From the NCBI GenBank assembly GCA_963721645.1, contig CAVRJK010000001.1, positions 1-64,000 on the forward strand: a stretch of DNA of 64,000 nt. The letters are read 5' to 3'. The DNA comes from JALZKA01 sp963721645 (lineage in GTDB: Bacteria; Actinomycetota; Thermoleophilia; Solirubrobacterales; 70-9). Position 1 is the first letter of the stretch. Each line of letters starts with the position of its first letter. The translations under genes were made by a program, and so were the position numbers. Shown here one piece after another: positions 18,105 to 26,207 of the stretch. The notes beneath the pieces are model-generated. The model made no database searches and was not told where the DNA came from. It saw only the letters and a list, made by a program, of their open reading frames with translations.

Positions 18105-18514
18105 TAATTGATTCCGGTCCATTGATCGCGGTCCTGGACGGCAAGGATCCAGATCACGATCGGTGCATGGCCCTTCTCGAGGCTTACCCCGGTCCCTTGT
18201 TGGTCCCGACGATGTGCGTCTGCGAGATCTCCCACCTGAACCAAGGTGGATGGGAGTCTGAGGCTCGCCTGATGCTGGCGTTTGCGCTCGGCGAGATCTA
18301 CGTCGAGGAACCGCACCCTGCCGACTTCGAGCGGATCGCCGAGCTGATCGAGACTTACCGCGACCTTCCCCTCGGCACCGTGGACGCTGCGGTTGTCGCT
18401 GCCGCAGAGAGGCTCGAGGTCACGCAGATCGCGACGCTCGACCACCGCCACTTCTCGGTCGTTCGCCCGCGCCACGTCGAAGCGTTTGAACTTTTGCCGC
18501 ACCTGTCGAACTGA
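18104..18514 (+). CDS. vapC: VapC-like PIN-domain RNase toxin
   Basis: About 136 residues with the PIN acidic residues in place: IDSGPLIAVLDG (Asp), CEISHL (Glu), GTVDAAVVAAAERL (Asp) and ATLDHRHFSVV (Asp). VapC toxins cut tRNA or rRNA and are held by VapB. The frame opens as GTT CCC CTA ATA ATT GAT at 18095, with no ATG, GTG or TTG near the start. Only an ATA or ATT at 18104/18107, or a far-upstream start inside vapB, is available. Either a rare start codon is used, or a GTG has been lost or misread. Confidence 0.75.
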   Translation: MIDSGPLIAVLDGKDPDHDRCMALLEAYPGPLLVPTMCVCEISHLNQGGWESEARLMLAFALGEIYVEEPHPADFERIAELIETYRDLPLGTVDAAVVAAAERLEVTQIATLDHRHFSVVRPRHVEAFELLPHLSN

Positions 18515-18539
18515 GCCGCGGTGGCACGTAGGTAGCGGT

Positions 18540-19487
18540 ATGAGACACTCGCGCGCCATGGATTCCGACTTCCACGCTTGGTCGCTTGAGCTCCACGGCC
18601 ACGAGGTGATCTACCGCACGGCCGGTTCGGGCCCGCCGCTGGTGATCGTCCACGGCATGGTCAACTCGTCGAAGCACTGGCGCGAGGTGGCGCTGAGGCT
18701 GGCCGAGAAGTACACGGTGATCGTGCCCGACCTGATCGGCCACGGCGACTCGGCCGCGGTCCGCGGCGACTACTCGATCGGCGCCCACGCCGCGGTGATC
18801 CGCGATCTCCTCTCGGCGATCGGCGTCGAGTCCGCGACCTTCGTCGGCCACTCGCTCGGCGGCGGGATCGCGATGCAGTTCTTCTACCAATTCCCCTCCA
18901 AGGTCGAGCGGCTTGCGCTGGTCTCGAGCGGCGGCCTTGGCCAGGAGGTGAGCCCGATGCTCCGCGGCGCGGCTCTGCCCGGTGCGGCGGCTCTCGTGTG
19001 GGCGGCTTCGCACCGCAGCGTCCTGGGCACGCTCGACTTCATCGGCTCGGCCCTCGGCAGGCTCGGCTGGCGAAAGGCCGTGTACCTGAAGGCGGTCACG
19101 CGAGCCGTTCGCCCGCTGCAGGATCAGGGGGCCCGCCAAGCGTTCCTTCAGTCGCTCCGATCGGTGATCGACATCCACGGCCAGAAGGTCTCGGCAGTTG
19201 ATCGCCTCTATCTCCTCGGCCCAGTCGAGACGCTGATCGTCTGGGGCGAGAAGGACCGCACCATCCCGATCCAGCACGGCATCGACGCCCACGAGCGAAT
19301 CCCGCTCTCGCGAATGGAGACCCTCCCGCGAGCCGCTCACTTCCCGAACCTCGAGGACCCGGCCGGCCTGGCCGAGATCGTCGGCCGTTGGATGGCCGAA
19401 ACGAAGCCCTACCGCCTCACCGAAGAGGACTGGTCAGAGCTGATCGCCTCGCGGCTTGTCCGCGGCCGGCACCTGCGGGCGGCTTAA
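18540..19487 (+). CDS. Alpha/beta hydrolase
   Basis: 315 residues from the ATG at 18540, which has AGG about eight bases upstream; an ATG at 18558 is the alternative. Classical hydrolase motifs are present: VHGMVNSSKHW, PDLIGHGDS, the nucleophile elbow GHSLGG (Ser), WGEKDRTIP (Asp) and AAHFPNLE (His). This is close to the MhpC/haloperoxidase group. There is no signal peptide. The substrate cannot be told. It stands alone between vapBC and the DEAD-box helicase leader. Confidence 0.85.
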   Translation: MRHSRAMDSDFHAWSLELHGHEVIYRTAGSGPPLVIVHGMVNSSKHWREVALRLAEKYTVIVPDLIGHGDSAAVRGDYSIGAHAAVIRDLLSAIGVESATFVGHSLGGGIAMQFFYQFPSKVERLALVSSGGLGQEVSPMLRGAALPGAAALVWAASHRSVLGTLDFIGSALGRLGWRKAVYLKAVTRAVRPLQDQGARQAFLQSLRSVIDIHGQKVSAVDRLYLLGPVETLIVWGEKDRTIPIQHGIDAHERIPLSRMETLPRAAHFPNLEDPAGLAEIVGRWMAETKPYRLTEEDWSELIASRLVRGRHLRAA

Positions 19488-19559
19488 AGCAGGCAGCCCA
19501 CGCGCGTGGGATTCCACCCCCAGGAGGAGGGCGATCACACGTGGGTGCAGGCAATACAG

Positions 19560-19702
19560 CTACGCTTCCCCCGTGCGGGTGAGTCTCACCCGCGAGGTTT
19601 CGTTCAGTTCCGGTGCACGTCTAGTGCGATTCGGGTCGCCGTCCGAACTCTCCCGAATCACACCGTGGCTCTCAGTGAGTCGCGAAAGAAAGCAGCACCT
19701 AT
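19560..19702 (+). promoter_or_regulatory. Structured 5' leader of the DEAD-box helicase gene
   Basis: The 215-nt gap before the helicase gene holds two perfect stems. GCGGGTGA (19575-19582) pairs with TCACCCGC (19586-19593) across a 3-nt loop. GATTCGGG (19628-19635) pairs with CCCGAATC (19652-19659) across 16 nt. The first has no T-run after it, so it is not an obvious terminator. Cold-shock helicase genes often have long, regulated leaders; that this is one is inferred. Confidence 0.4.
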
Positions 19703-20866
19703 ATGTCTAACCAGTCCTTCGCGGACCTCGGCGTGTCAACGCCTGTTCGCAATGTCCTCGCCAAGCGAGGCATCACAGAGCCGTTCGCAGTCCAAAGCCT
19801 CGTAATGGGCGATGCGCTTGCCGGCCTTGACGTGCTCGTCAAGTCCCCCACCGGATCGGGCAAGACCCTTGCCTTCTCCGCTCCGATCGTCGAGCGCCTC
19901 GGCGCTAAGACGTCCCCCGGTTCGGCGCTCGTCGTCGCACCCACCCGTGAGCTCGCGCTTCAGATCTGTGAAGACCTGAGGCCGATCGCGGATGCCCGAG
20001 GCCTCTCCGTCGCCACCATCTACGGCGGCGCCGGAATCCACAAGCAGGCAAAGCTCGCCCGTCGCGCCCAGATCCTGGTGGCCACTCCCGGCCGCCTGCT
20101 CGACCTGATGGCCCGCGGCGACGTGTCCCTGAAGAAGGTCCAGATCCTCGTCTTGGACGAGGCGGACCGCATGCTCGACATGGGCTTTCGCCCCGACGTC
20201 GAGCGCATCATCAGCGCGACTCCCAACAACCGCCAGACGATGCTGTTCTCAGCAACGCTGGATGGCGAGGTCGCCCGCATCGCCAAGAACTACACGCAGT
20301 CCCCGGTGCGCCACGAGCATGCGCCCCAGTCGAAGGCGAAGGTCGAGCACCGTTTCGTCGGCGTCACTCACGAGAAGCGCTACGACGCTCTTCTCGAAGA
20401 GCTCCGCTCCGACCGGGAGCTCGCGCTGATCTTCGTCCGCACCAAGCGCGGCGCGGATCGGCTCGCCAAGAAGCTCGGCTCGAGCGGCATCAAGGCCGTC
20501 GCCATGCACGGAAACAAGTCCCAGGGTCAGCGCGAGCGCGCCCTTGCGGCCTTTGACTCCGGCAAGGTCGACGCGCTGGTTGCGACCGACGTCGCGGCCC
20601 GCGGGATCGACGTGGACGGCATCAGCCACGTGATCAACTTCGACGCTCCCGGCGACTGCGACGCCTACCAGCATCGCGTCGGGCGCACCGCACGCGCGGG
20701 GCGTACCGGCGTCGGCGTCACGTTCGTCCGCCACGACGAGGCAAAGGACGTCGGCAAGATCGCCGACACCCTGCAGCTCCGTCGCGAGTTCGCCGAGACC
20801 GGCTACGCCGTGTCGTCGTCGAATGGCTCACGCGGCGGCTCGGGCCGCAGTCGCAGGCGCCGCTAG
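19703..20866 (+). CDS. DEAD-box RNA helicase
   Basis: 387 residues with the full motif set: the Q motif (FADLGVSTPVRNVLA, FAVQ), motif I PTGSGKT, Ia APTRELA, TPGRLLD, II DEAD, III SAT, VATDVAARGID (V) and HRVGRTARAG (VI). It unwinds short RNA duplexes in ribosome assembly or mRNA decay. The C-terminal tail is short and Ser/Gly/Arg-rich (GSRGGSGRSRRRR), typical of RNA-contacting tails. It is followed by a bidirectional terminator and the cold-shock gene cspA on the other strand, a setting that suits a low-temperature RNA function. Confidence 0.92.
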   Translation: MSNQSFADLGVSTPVRNVLAKRGITEPFAVQSLVMGDALAGLDVLVKSPTGSGKTLAFSAPIVERLGAKTSPGSALVVAPTRELALQICEDLRPIADARGLSVATIYGGAGIHKQAKLARRAQILVATPGRLLDLMARGDVSLKKVQILVLDEADRMLDMGFRPDVERIISATPNNRQTMLFSATLDGEVARIAKNYTQSPVRHEHAPQSKAKVEHRFVGVTHEKRYDALLEELRSDRELALIFVRTKRGADRLAKKLGSSGIKAVAMHGNKSQGQRERALAAFDSGKVDALVATDVAARGIDVDGISHVINFDAPGDCDAYQHRVGRTARAGRTGVGVTFVRHDEAKDVGKIADTLQLRREFAETGYAVSSSNGSRGGSGRSRRRR

Positions 20867-20900
20867 CCGGCGCACCGCCCTTCAAGCAGAACCCCTGGAA

Positions 20901-20940
20901 CGAAAACGGGGCCCCGCCTTTCGGCAGGGCCCCGTTTTTC
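20901..20940. terminator. Bidirectional rho-independent terminator
   Basis: AAAACGGGGCCC pairs with GGGCCCCGTTTT around a short CGCCTTTCGGCA loop, flanked by A-run and T-run. It lies between the convergent helicase and cspA genes and should stop transcription from both sides. Confidence 0.85.
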
Positions 20941-20967
20941 AAAGAACGCTTAGAAAGCTAAGCGGTT

Positions 20968-21171
20968 CTAGATGACCTGGACGTTTGCCGCCCGGGGTCC
21001 CTTGTCCGACTCCTCAGCCTCATAGGTGACCTTTGCGCCCTCTTCGAGGGAGCGGAAACCTTCGCTTTGGATTGCCGACTGATGGACGAAAAGGTCCTTC
21101 GAGCCGTCGTCGGGCGAGATGAAGCCGAAGCCCTTCTCGTCGTTGAACCACTTAACGGTTCCGTTAGCCAT
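20968..21171 (-). CDS. cspA: Cold-shock protein CspA family
   Basis: 67 residues, the standard length. GTVKWFNDEKGFGFI carries RNP-1 and DLFVHQSAI carries RNP-2, the single-strand nucleic acid binding surface of the OB fold. The ATG at 21171 is chosen over a longer in-frame start because it gives the family length and has AAGGA eight bases upstream. It acts as an RNA chaperone. The upstream 130 nt contains no gene and probably holds a leader. Confidence 0.95.
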   Translation of the reverse strand: MANGTVKWFNDEKGFGFISPDDGSKDLFVHQSAIQSEGFRSLEEGAKVTYEAEESDKGPRAANVQVI

Positions 21172-21300
21172 ACGAACTGTCCTTTCTTCGCGTGCTGAGC
21201 GACCGATAGACCTAGCGAAGAAACGAAAGGACCGAACGGGACCGCAAACCACGACAGATCAAGCTCTTGTGCCTGATCAACTGGCGCTAACCCTAGCGAT

Positions 21301-21537
21301 TCAGGACTCGCGCGACTCCAAACCTGCAACCAGCTCGTCCAGGCCGAGTTCGGTGAGGGCGCCGGAAACCTCCGTCAGCTCATCGCGGCAGAAGACGATC
21401 AGCTCCTTTGCCTCGCCGCAAAGGGCGAGCGTTTCGCGAAGCTCGGCCTCGCCCGAATCAAGGCGGGCGATGATCTCTTCGAGCCTGGTCGCGGCCGACT
21501 CGTAGCTGTGCTGGGCCTTGGCTTCCGCGTCACTCAT
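21301..21537 (-). CDS. xseB: Exodeoxyribonuclease VII small subunit
   Basis: 78 residues from the ATG at 21537. SYESAATRLEEIIARLDSGE followed by ELRETLALCGEAKEL is the XseB coiled-coil signature. It overlaps the 3' end of xseA by eight bases. Several XseB chains form a handle on XseA and are needed for single-strand DNA degradation in repair. Confidence 0.92.
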   Translation of the reverse strand: MSDAEAKAQHSYESAATRLEEIIARLDSGEAELRETLALCGEAKELIVFCRDELTEVSGALTELGLDELVAGLESRES

Positions 21538-22864
21538 CGCTTGCATCTTCCTCGATCCGGGCGCGGACGGCGTCATCGGCGAAGCGCACGCTCACGTTGC
21601 CGGCGCTCCTTGCGGCATCGGCGCTCGTCACCGCGTCGCCTGCGAGGGACTCGACCCGCGCGTACCCGCGTTCGAATACCCGCTGCGGATCGTGCCCGCG
21701 GATCGCCGCCTCGGTTGCGGCAAGGCCCGCCAGGGCCTCGGCAGGCTTGGCCTCCGCCGCTCCCTTTCGCGAGATCACAAGCGCGTGGCGCGAGGCCCGC
21801 TCCTCGCGCGTCGCGATGCCGCGGGTGGCCGCCGCCCGGACCTCGCGGAGCTTTTGGTGGAGACGCGTGCGCTCGGTGCGAACGGTTCGGGACGGCCCGG
21901 TGGCGAGCTCGCCCAGGCGGCGGCCCCGCGAGCGGATTGCCGCGCCGCCTGCACGCTGCGCACGGAGGGCGGCGGTACCCAGCGCGGCCTGCGCGTCCCG
22001 CACGTCGATGCGGACCAGCTCCTCGGCCGCATGGGTCGGCGTCGAGCACGAGGCGGCCGAGACGTCGTCGATCAGCGTGCGGTCCACCTCGTGGCCGACC
22101 GCCGAGATCACTGGCAGGCGAAGTAGTGCGACCGTCCGGCACAGGTTCTCGTCGCAAAACGCCCACAGGTCGGCGAGCGATCCACCGCCGCGGCACACCA
22201 CGGCGACCTCGACCTGTTCGAGCTCAGCCAGTCCGCGCAGCGCGCTTGCGATCCGCGGCGCAGCCCGGCGGTCCTGCACCGGCGCGTCTGCCCACACGAT
22301 CGTCCCGCGCCAGCCTCGGCGCTCGAGGCCGGCCAGAAGGTCCTGGCACGCTGCGCTCCCCCGTGCGGTGACGACGCCGATCGTCTTCGGCAGCAAGGGC
22401 CGGTCGAGGAGCTTCTGCGGTTCGAAGAGGCCGTCGCGGCGGAGCTCTTCGCGGAGCGCAGCAAGGCGGGCGAGAAGATCGCCGTCACCGGCGAGGCGCA
22501 GGTGGGTCGCGCGGAAGTTGAAGGAGGGCGTCGCGGTTGCCGAGCCCGGGTAGTAGTCGAGGCCGCCGCCGATCACGACCTCGGCGCCGTCGGCCAAGAG
22601 CTTTGGGTCGAGACCGAGCTTGTCGAGGTCCGTGTTCCAGATCGAGCAGGGGAGCGCGCCCTCGGAGTCGCGGAGCTCGAAGAACGCCTGCACGCGCGAG
22701 CGCCTGAATCCGGTGAGCTCTCCGGTCACCAGCACCTTCTTGGTGCCTCGCAGGAACTCCTTGAGGCGGTCGGCATAGCGGCCGACGGGGAAAGGACCCG
22801 GTAGCTCGGGGTCGAGGGAGGGCTCCGGCACTCCGGTGCCGCCGAGGGGAAGCTGGTCGGTCAC
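21530..22864 (-). CDS. xseA: Exodeoxyribonuclease VII large subunit
   Basis: 444 residues. An N-terminal OB-fold domain (VTGELTGFRRSRVQAFFEL) is followed by the catalytic core with VVTARGSAACQDL, VVCRGGGSLADLWAF and ISAVGHEVDRTLID, the conserved XseA blocks with the catalytic Asp/His region. The C-terminal third is the coiled-coil arm (LRAQRAGGAAIRSRGRRLGE). With XseB it cuts single-stranded DNA into oligonucleotides in mismatch repair and damage tolerance. The operon is xseA-xseB with overlapping ends. Confidence 0.95.
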   Translation of the reverse strand: MTDQLPLGGTGVPEPSLDPELPGPFPVGRYADRLKEFLRGTKKVLVTGELTGFRRSRVQAFFELRDSEGALPCSIWNTDLDKLGLDPKLLADGAEVVIGGGLDYYPGSATATPSFNFRATHLRLAGDGDLLARLAALREELRRDGLFEPQKLLDRPLLPKTIGVVTARGSAACQDLLAGLERRGWRGTIVWADAPVQDRRAAPRIASALRGLAELEQVEVAVVCRGGGSLADLWAFCDENLCRTVALLRLPVISAVGHEVDRTLIDDVSAASCSTPTHAAEELVRIDVRDAQAALGTAALRAQRAGGAAIRSRGRRLGELATGPSRTVRTERTRLHQKLREVRAAATRGIATREERASRHALVISRKGAAEAKPAEALAGLAATEAAIRGHDPQRVFERGYARVESLAGDAVTSADAARSAGNVSVRFADDAVRARIEEDASDE

Positions 22865-22906
22865 GACACTAAGAGTCGCAAACGGTGCGGCGAGCCTGAC
22901 GCGAGC

Positions 22907-23377
22907 CTAGAAAGGAGCGCGTGCGGCCCGGTTGTCCTGGGGGTAGTTGAAGATCTCCGACTCGGCGCGCTTGCAGCCGTCGGTGGGGTAGGCGTAGGCG
23001 AAGTACTTGCCCGCCACCTGCTTGGTCACGGTCGGGAGCTCCCAGACCCACTTCTGACCCTGTTTCTCCGTGATCGTGTTCCCCACCCCGAAGTTCTCCT
23101 TGCCAGCCCGCCTGAAGAGCTCGACGTAGCGGCCCTTCTGGCACTCGTTCTTCTCGGACTTGACGACGCCCGACCACTTGCCGGTTTGCGAAGCGCCCGG
23201 ATTCCAGCCCCTGACGGTGACCTTGGCCGGCGCCTTCGGATTTCCAGGCGCGGAGCGCGAGTCCACCTGGAACGTGTCGACCACGACCTCCGCCTTGCTC
23301 GAAGCCGGTGTGGTCGCCGGGATGAGGACAAGAAGCGCAAGCACCGTGCCGACTCCCATGTCAAACCGCCGCGTCAA
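22907..23377 (-). CDS. Secreted hypothetical protein (156 aa)
   Basis: The N-terminus (MTRRFDMGVGTVLALLVLIP then ATTPASSKAE) is a signal peptide with a probable cleavage after ASS or SKA. The mature part has two Cys (ECQKG and DGCKRAE) that could form a disulfide, and strand-rich text (KVTVRGWNPG, WVWELPTVTK). It looks like a small extracellular beta-sandwich. No family is recognised. An internal ATG seven codons in is an alternative start. Confidence 0.6.
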   Translation of the reverse strand: MTRRFDMGVGTVLALLVLIPATTPASSKAEVVVDTFQVDSRSAPGNPKAPAKVTVRGWNPGASQTGKWSGVVKSEKNECQKGRYVELFRRAGKENFGVGNTITEKQGQKWVWELPTVTKQVAGKYFAYAYPTDGCKRAESEIFNYPQDNRAARAPF

Positions 23378-23398
23378 GGACGCGATTGTCTCACAGAT

Positions 23399-23473
23399 CT
23401 AGCCGGCGTCGATAACTCCGAAGAGGATGAGCAGGACCAGCGTCGCCCCCGCCGAGACGATCAGCGATCCCAT
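23399..23473 (-). CDS. Possible 24-residue membrane peptide
   Basis: A short frame, ATG 23471-23473 to TAG 23399-23401, encodes MGSLIVSAGATLVLLILFGV plus IDAG: one clean hydrophobic helix with a short polar end. It is 21 nt upstream of the secreted-protein gene on the same strand. There is no strong ribosome-binding site, so it may be chance. Confidence 0.3.
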   Translation of the reverse strand: MGSLIVSAGATLVLLILFGVIDAG

Positions 23474-23527
23474 GCAACCAAGGCGATTTGAAAAGAAGAC
23501 AAACATGAGTGCCAGACTCACCTACCC

Positions 23528-24541
23528 ATGTCAGGCCTCCCCAAGCTTTCCGTTCTGGATCTCGCGACCGTCTCCGACGGCTCGTCGCCCGCCGAGGCGC
23601 TCCGCAACTCGCTCGAGCTTGCCCAGCGCGTCGAGCGCCTCGGGTTTCACCGCTACTGGGTCGCTGAGCACCACAACATGCCGGGCATCGCAAGCTCTGC
23701 GCCCGCCGTCTTGATCGCCGAGATCGCCTCGGCCACCGAGACGATGCGGGTCGGATCGGGCGGCGTGATGCTGCCAAATCACGCGCCGCTCGTCGTCGCC
23801 GAGCAGTTCGGGATGCTCGACGCGCTCCACCCCGGGCGGATCGACCTGGGAATCGGGCGGGCGCCCGGCACCGACGGTATGACCGCGATGGCGCTTCGGC
23901 GCGACCCCAATCCGCTCTCAGACGACGACTTCCCGCAGACCCTCGGCGAGCTCGTGGGCTTCTTTTCAGGGGAGTTCCCCGAGGGCCACCCCTATTCCGC
24001 GATCACCGCCGTCCCGGGCGCCGGCAACCTGCCGGAGATCTGGCTTCTCGGCTCATCGGGCTACTCGGCCCAGGTGGCGGGCATGCTCGGCTGGCCGTTC
24101 TCGTTCGCTCACCACTTCATGGCGCGCAACACGCTGCCGGCGCTGGAGCTCTACCGCAAGACGTTCAAGCCCTCGGATCGCCTCGCGAAGCCTGAGGCGA
24201 TGGTCGCCGTCGCCGTCATCTGCGCCGACGACGACGAGACGGCCCGCCACCTCTCGCGCCCCGCCCGCCTTTCGATGGCCCGCCTTCGCTCCGGGCGCCC
24301 GACGCGGATGCCCTCGAACGAGGAGGCAGCGGCGTACGAGTTCTCGGCCCAGGACGAGGCAAAGATCGCCGAATTGTCCGGTTCGGCAATCGTCGGCGGC
24401 CCCGACACGGTGCGAAGGCGCCTGGAGGAGCTCGCCGAGTCGACCCAGGCCGACGAGCTGATGATCACGACGATGGTCTACGACCACGCGGATCGCCTGC
24501 GCTCATACGAGCTCGTCGCCGAGATCGCCTCGCTTCCGTAG
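23528..24541 (+). CDS. Luciferase-like (LLM class) flavin-dependent oxidoreductase
   Basis: 337 residues. FHRYWVAEHHNMPGIASSAP, TMRVGSGGVMLPNHAPLVVA and GRIDLGIGRAPGTD are the signature of the MsnO8-type bacterial luciferase family, with the FMN-binding TIM barrel. The C-terminal IVGGPDTVRRRLEELAE is the usual closing segment. These enzymes use reduced flavin to oxidise small substrates; the substrate cannot be told. It is a single gene with no obvious partner. Confidence 0.88.
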   Translation: MSGLPKLSVLDLATVSDGSSPAEALRNSLELAQRVERLGFHRYWVAEHHNMPGIASSAPAVLIAEIASATETMRVGSGGVMLPNHAPLVVAEQFGMLDALHPGRIDLGIGRAPGTDGMTAMALRRDPNPLSDDDFPQTLGELVGFFSGEFPEGHPYSAITAVPGAGNLPEIWLLGSSGYSAQVAGMLGWPFSFAHHFMARNTLPALELYRKTFKPSDRLAKPEAMVAVAVICADDDETARHLSRPARLSMARLRSGRPTRMPSNEEAAAYEFSAQDEAKIAELSGSAIVGGPDTVRRRLEELAESTQADELMITTMVYDHADRLRSYELVAEIASLP

Positions 24542-24613
24542 TCAGACGTCCCACGCACCCCGCATAGCGAGCAGATCGGGACGTTTCGGATCCGGTGGGC
24601 CGGGTAATCGAAA

Positions 24614-24627
24614 CGAACGTGCGTTCG
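24614..24627 (+). promoter_or_regulatory. LexA-type SOS box (candidate)
   Basis: CGAACGTGCGTTCG fits the Gram-positive LexA consensus CGAACRNRYGTTYC at 13 of 14 positions, and the dyad extends one more base on each side. It lies 116 nt upstream of the small basic protein gene. I cannot pick out firm -35/-10 boxes beside it. Confidence 0.45.
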
Positions 24628-24742
24628 TCACATACGCAACGCGCCCGATCCGGTTAGCTGTTTGTGACCGGGGCAGACGAGTACTGAGGGGTTCGTATCG
24701 CTTACCCCTCCCGATCCCGCAACCAAAGGAGCACCGAACCAC

Positions 24743-25018
24743 ATGGCTACACAGACAAAGGCAGACCGCGTCGAAGCCGGCAAGAAGGCAGCCGCCACGC
24801 GCGAGCGCAACCAGAAGCGTGAAGAGTCGAAGGACGCCGGCCGCAAGGGCGTCGCGACCCGCCTCGTGACCGAGGCGCGCCAGAACGTCGACCGCGCCCG
24901 CACCGAGGCCGGCAAGGCCACTTCGAGCGTCGGTAACGCCGCGAAGGCCACCGGAGGCGCCGCATACAAGGCCGGCCGCTCGGTGGTCGCACGCGTTGGG
25001 CTTGGCGGCAAGAAGTAA
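24743..25018 (+). CDS. Small basic Lys/Ala-rich protein (91 aa)
   Basis: Strong AAAGGAG site ahead of the ATG. The protein has Lys/Arg-rich N-terminal text (KADRVEAGKKAAATRERNQK) and an Ala/Gly-rich middle (ARTEAGKATSSVGNAAKATG), with almost no hydrophobic core. This composition resembles histone-H1-like or LEA-like stress proteins and suggests DNA binding or disorder. No defined family is recognised. It has its own terminator downstream and a LexA-type box upstream, so damage induction is possible. Confidence 0.6.
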   Translation: MATQTKADRVEAGKKAAATRERNQKREESKDAGRKGVATRLVTEARQNVDRARTEAGKATSSVGNAAKATGGAAYKAGRSVVARVGLGGKK

Positions 25019-25034
25019 GCGCCATTCCCAGATC

Positions 25035-25072
25035 GAACGAAAGGGCGTCCTTCGGGGCGCCCTTTTTCGTTC
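25035..25072 (+). terminator. Rho-independent terminator
   Basis: GAACGAAAGGGCG pairs with CGCCCTTTTTCGTTC around a TCCTTCGGGG apex, giving a long stem with a T-run, 17 bases after the stop of the basic-protein gene. Confidence 0.8.
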
Positions 25073-25106
25073 CCGGGTTGTGACGCAGCGGTCCAGAACG
25101 AGAAAC

Positions 25107-25130
25107 GGCGCCCCGGAGGGCGCCGCAACT
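25107..25130 (-). terminator. Terminator of the sigma-factor gene
   Basis: On the minus strand GGCGCCC-TCCG-GGGCGCC is followed by GTTTCTCG. It lies about 30 nt after the sigma-factor stop. The T-run is short, so efficiency is uncertain. Confidence 0.6.
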
Positions 25131-25157
25131 CACACTGTTTTGAGCTTGGCCTGAGCT

Positions 25158-26102
25158 TTAAGCGGCGTTCCGGAAGCCGCCCAGAGCGCCGTCCGAGGCG
25201 AGTCGGCGGAGCGCCGACTGCTCGAGCTTCTGAGCGTTCTTCTGGGTCACACCCAGGTCGCGCGCTACGTCGCGGATCGACTTGGCGGGACGGCCGCCGG
25301 TGCCGAAGCGACCGCGGATGACCTCAGCCTCCAGCTCGGGCAGCTTGCGGAGAGCCGTCTCGACGGCGTTCTCCTGCTCGCGCTCCAGAACCTCGTCCTC
25401 GAGGTCGGCCGTGGCCTCTGCGCGGAGCTCGCCCAGCGTGGTGTCGCCGTCGTCGCCGATCGGCTGATCCAGGCTCGATGTCACTCGCGTCAGGTCGCGG
25501 GTAGCCATGACCTCGTCAAGCGGCAGCTTGGCGCGATCGGCAACCTCTTCGTCGGTCGGCTCGCGATCCAGCTCGAGCGCCAGCTCGGCCGAGATCCGGT
25601 TCACGGTGCGCTCACGCTGAGCGACGTGCGCCGGGATCCGGACGGCACGGCCGGTGTTGTCCAGGCCGCGCTGTATCGACTGCTTGATCCAAAGGACCGC
25701 GTAGGTCGAGAACTTGTAGCCGCGACGCCAATCGAACTTCTCCGATGCGCGGATCAGGCCGAGCATCGCCTCCTGGACCAGGTCGCCCATGGGCAGGCCG
25801 TGGCCCTGGTAGCGGCGCGCGAACTTGATCACGAGCCGGAGGTTCGAGTTGATCAGCCGCTCCTTGGCAGCCAGGTCACCCTTCTCGATGCGCTGAGCGA
25901 GGTCGATCTCCTCAGCGGCGGTGAGCAGGGGGTACTTGGCAGCCTGGTTGAAAAAGAGCTGCAGGCTGTCGGTTGTCTCGACCGAAAGATCGTGGGTATC
26001 GCTGCGCCGGCGCGCCTTGGTGGGGGCGCTAGTGGCAGCATGCTCGCCGCGGTTTCGGGATGTGTCTGAGCGCTGGTTACCAGCGCCTCGGGTGCGTGCC
26101 AT
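25158..26102 (-). CDS. RpoD/SigA-family sigma-70 factor
   Basis: 314 residues. Region 1.2 (DSLQLFFNQAAKYPLLTAAE), region 2 (NSNLRLVIKFARRYQGHGLP, YKFSTYAVLWIKQSIQRGLD), region 3 (VRIPAHVAQRERTVNRI) and region 4 (GRFGTGGRPAKSIRDVARDL) are complete. Region 1.1 is missing, so this is a group 2 alternative factor or a short primary factor. The ATG at 26102 has AAGGA nine bases upstream; in-frame ATGs at 26117 and 26150 are less likely. The promoter at 26179-26207 carries a LexA-type box, pointing to induction by DNA damage. Confidence 0.9.
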   Translation of the reverse strand: MARTRGAGNQRSDTSRNRGEHAATSAPTKARRRSDTHDLSVETTDSLQLFFNQAAKYPLLTAAEEIDLAQRIEKGDLAAKERLINSNLRLVIKFARRYQGHGLPMGDLVQEAMLGLIRASEKFDWRRGYKFSTYAVLWIKQSIQRGLDNTGRAVRIPAHVAQRERTVNRISAELALELDREPTDEEVADRAKLPLDEVMATRDLTRVTSSLDQPIGDDGDTTLGELRAEATADLEDEVLEREQENAVETALRKLPELEAEVIRGRFGTGGRPAKSIRDVARDLGVTQKNAQKLEQSALRRLASDGALGGFRNAA

Positions 26103-26178
26103 GTGATTTTCCTTCATTTCATGCGCGTGCCCGTTGTGGCCAGCGCTCAATCAGTTTTCTTAGGTCGGTGCTTTAAAA

Positions 26179-26207
26179 AGTATAGCGAACATTTGTTCTC
26201 TTTGCAA
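26179..26207 (-). promoter_or_regulatory. Sigma-70 promoter with LexA-type box in the spacer
   Basis: Minus strand: -35 TTGCAA (26202-26207), a 17-nt spacer, and -10 TATACT (26179-26184). The spacer contains GAACAAATGTTC (26187-26198), which fits the Gram-positive SOS box core GAAC-N4-GTTC. It lies 77 nt upstream of the sigma-factor start. A LexA dimer here would block polymerase. Confidence 0.65.
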
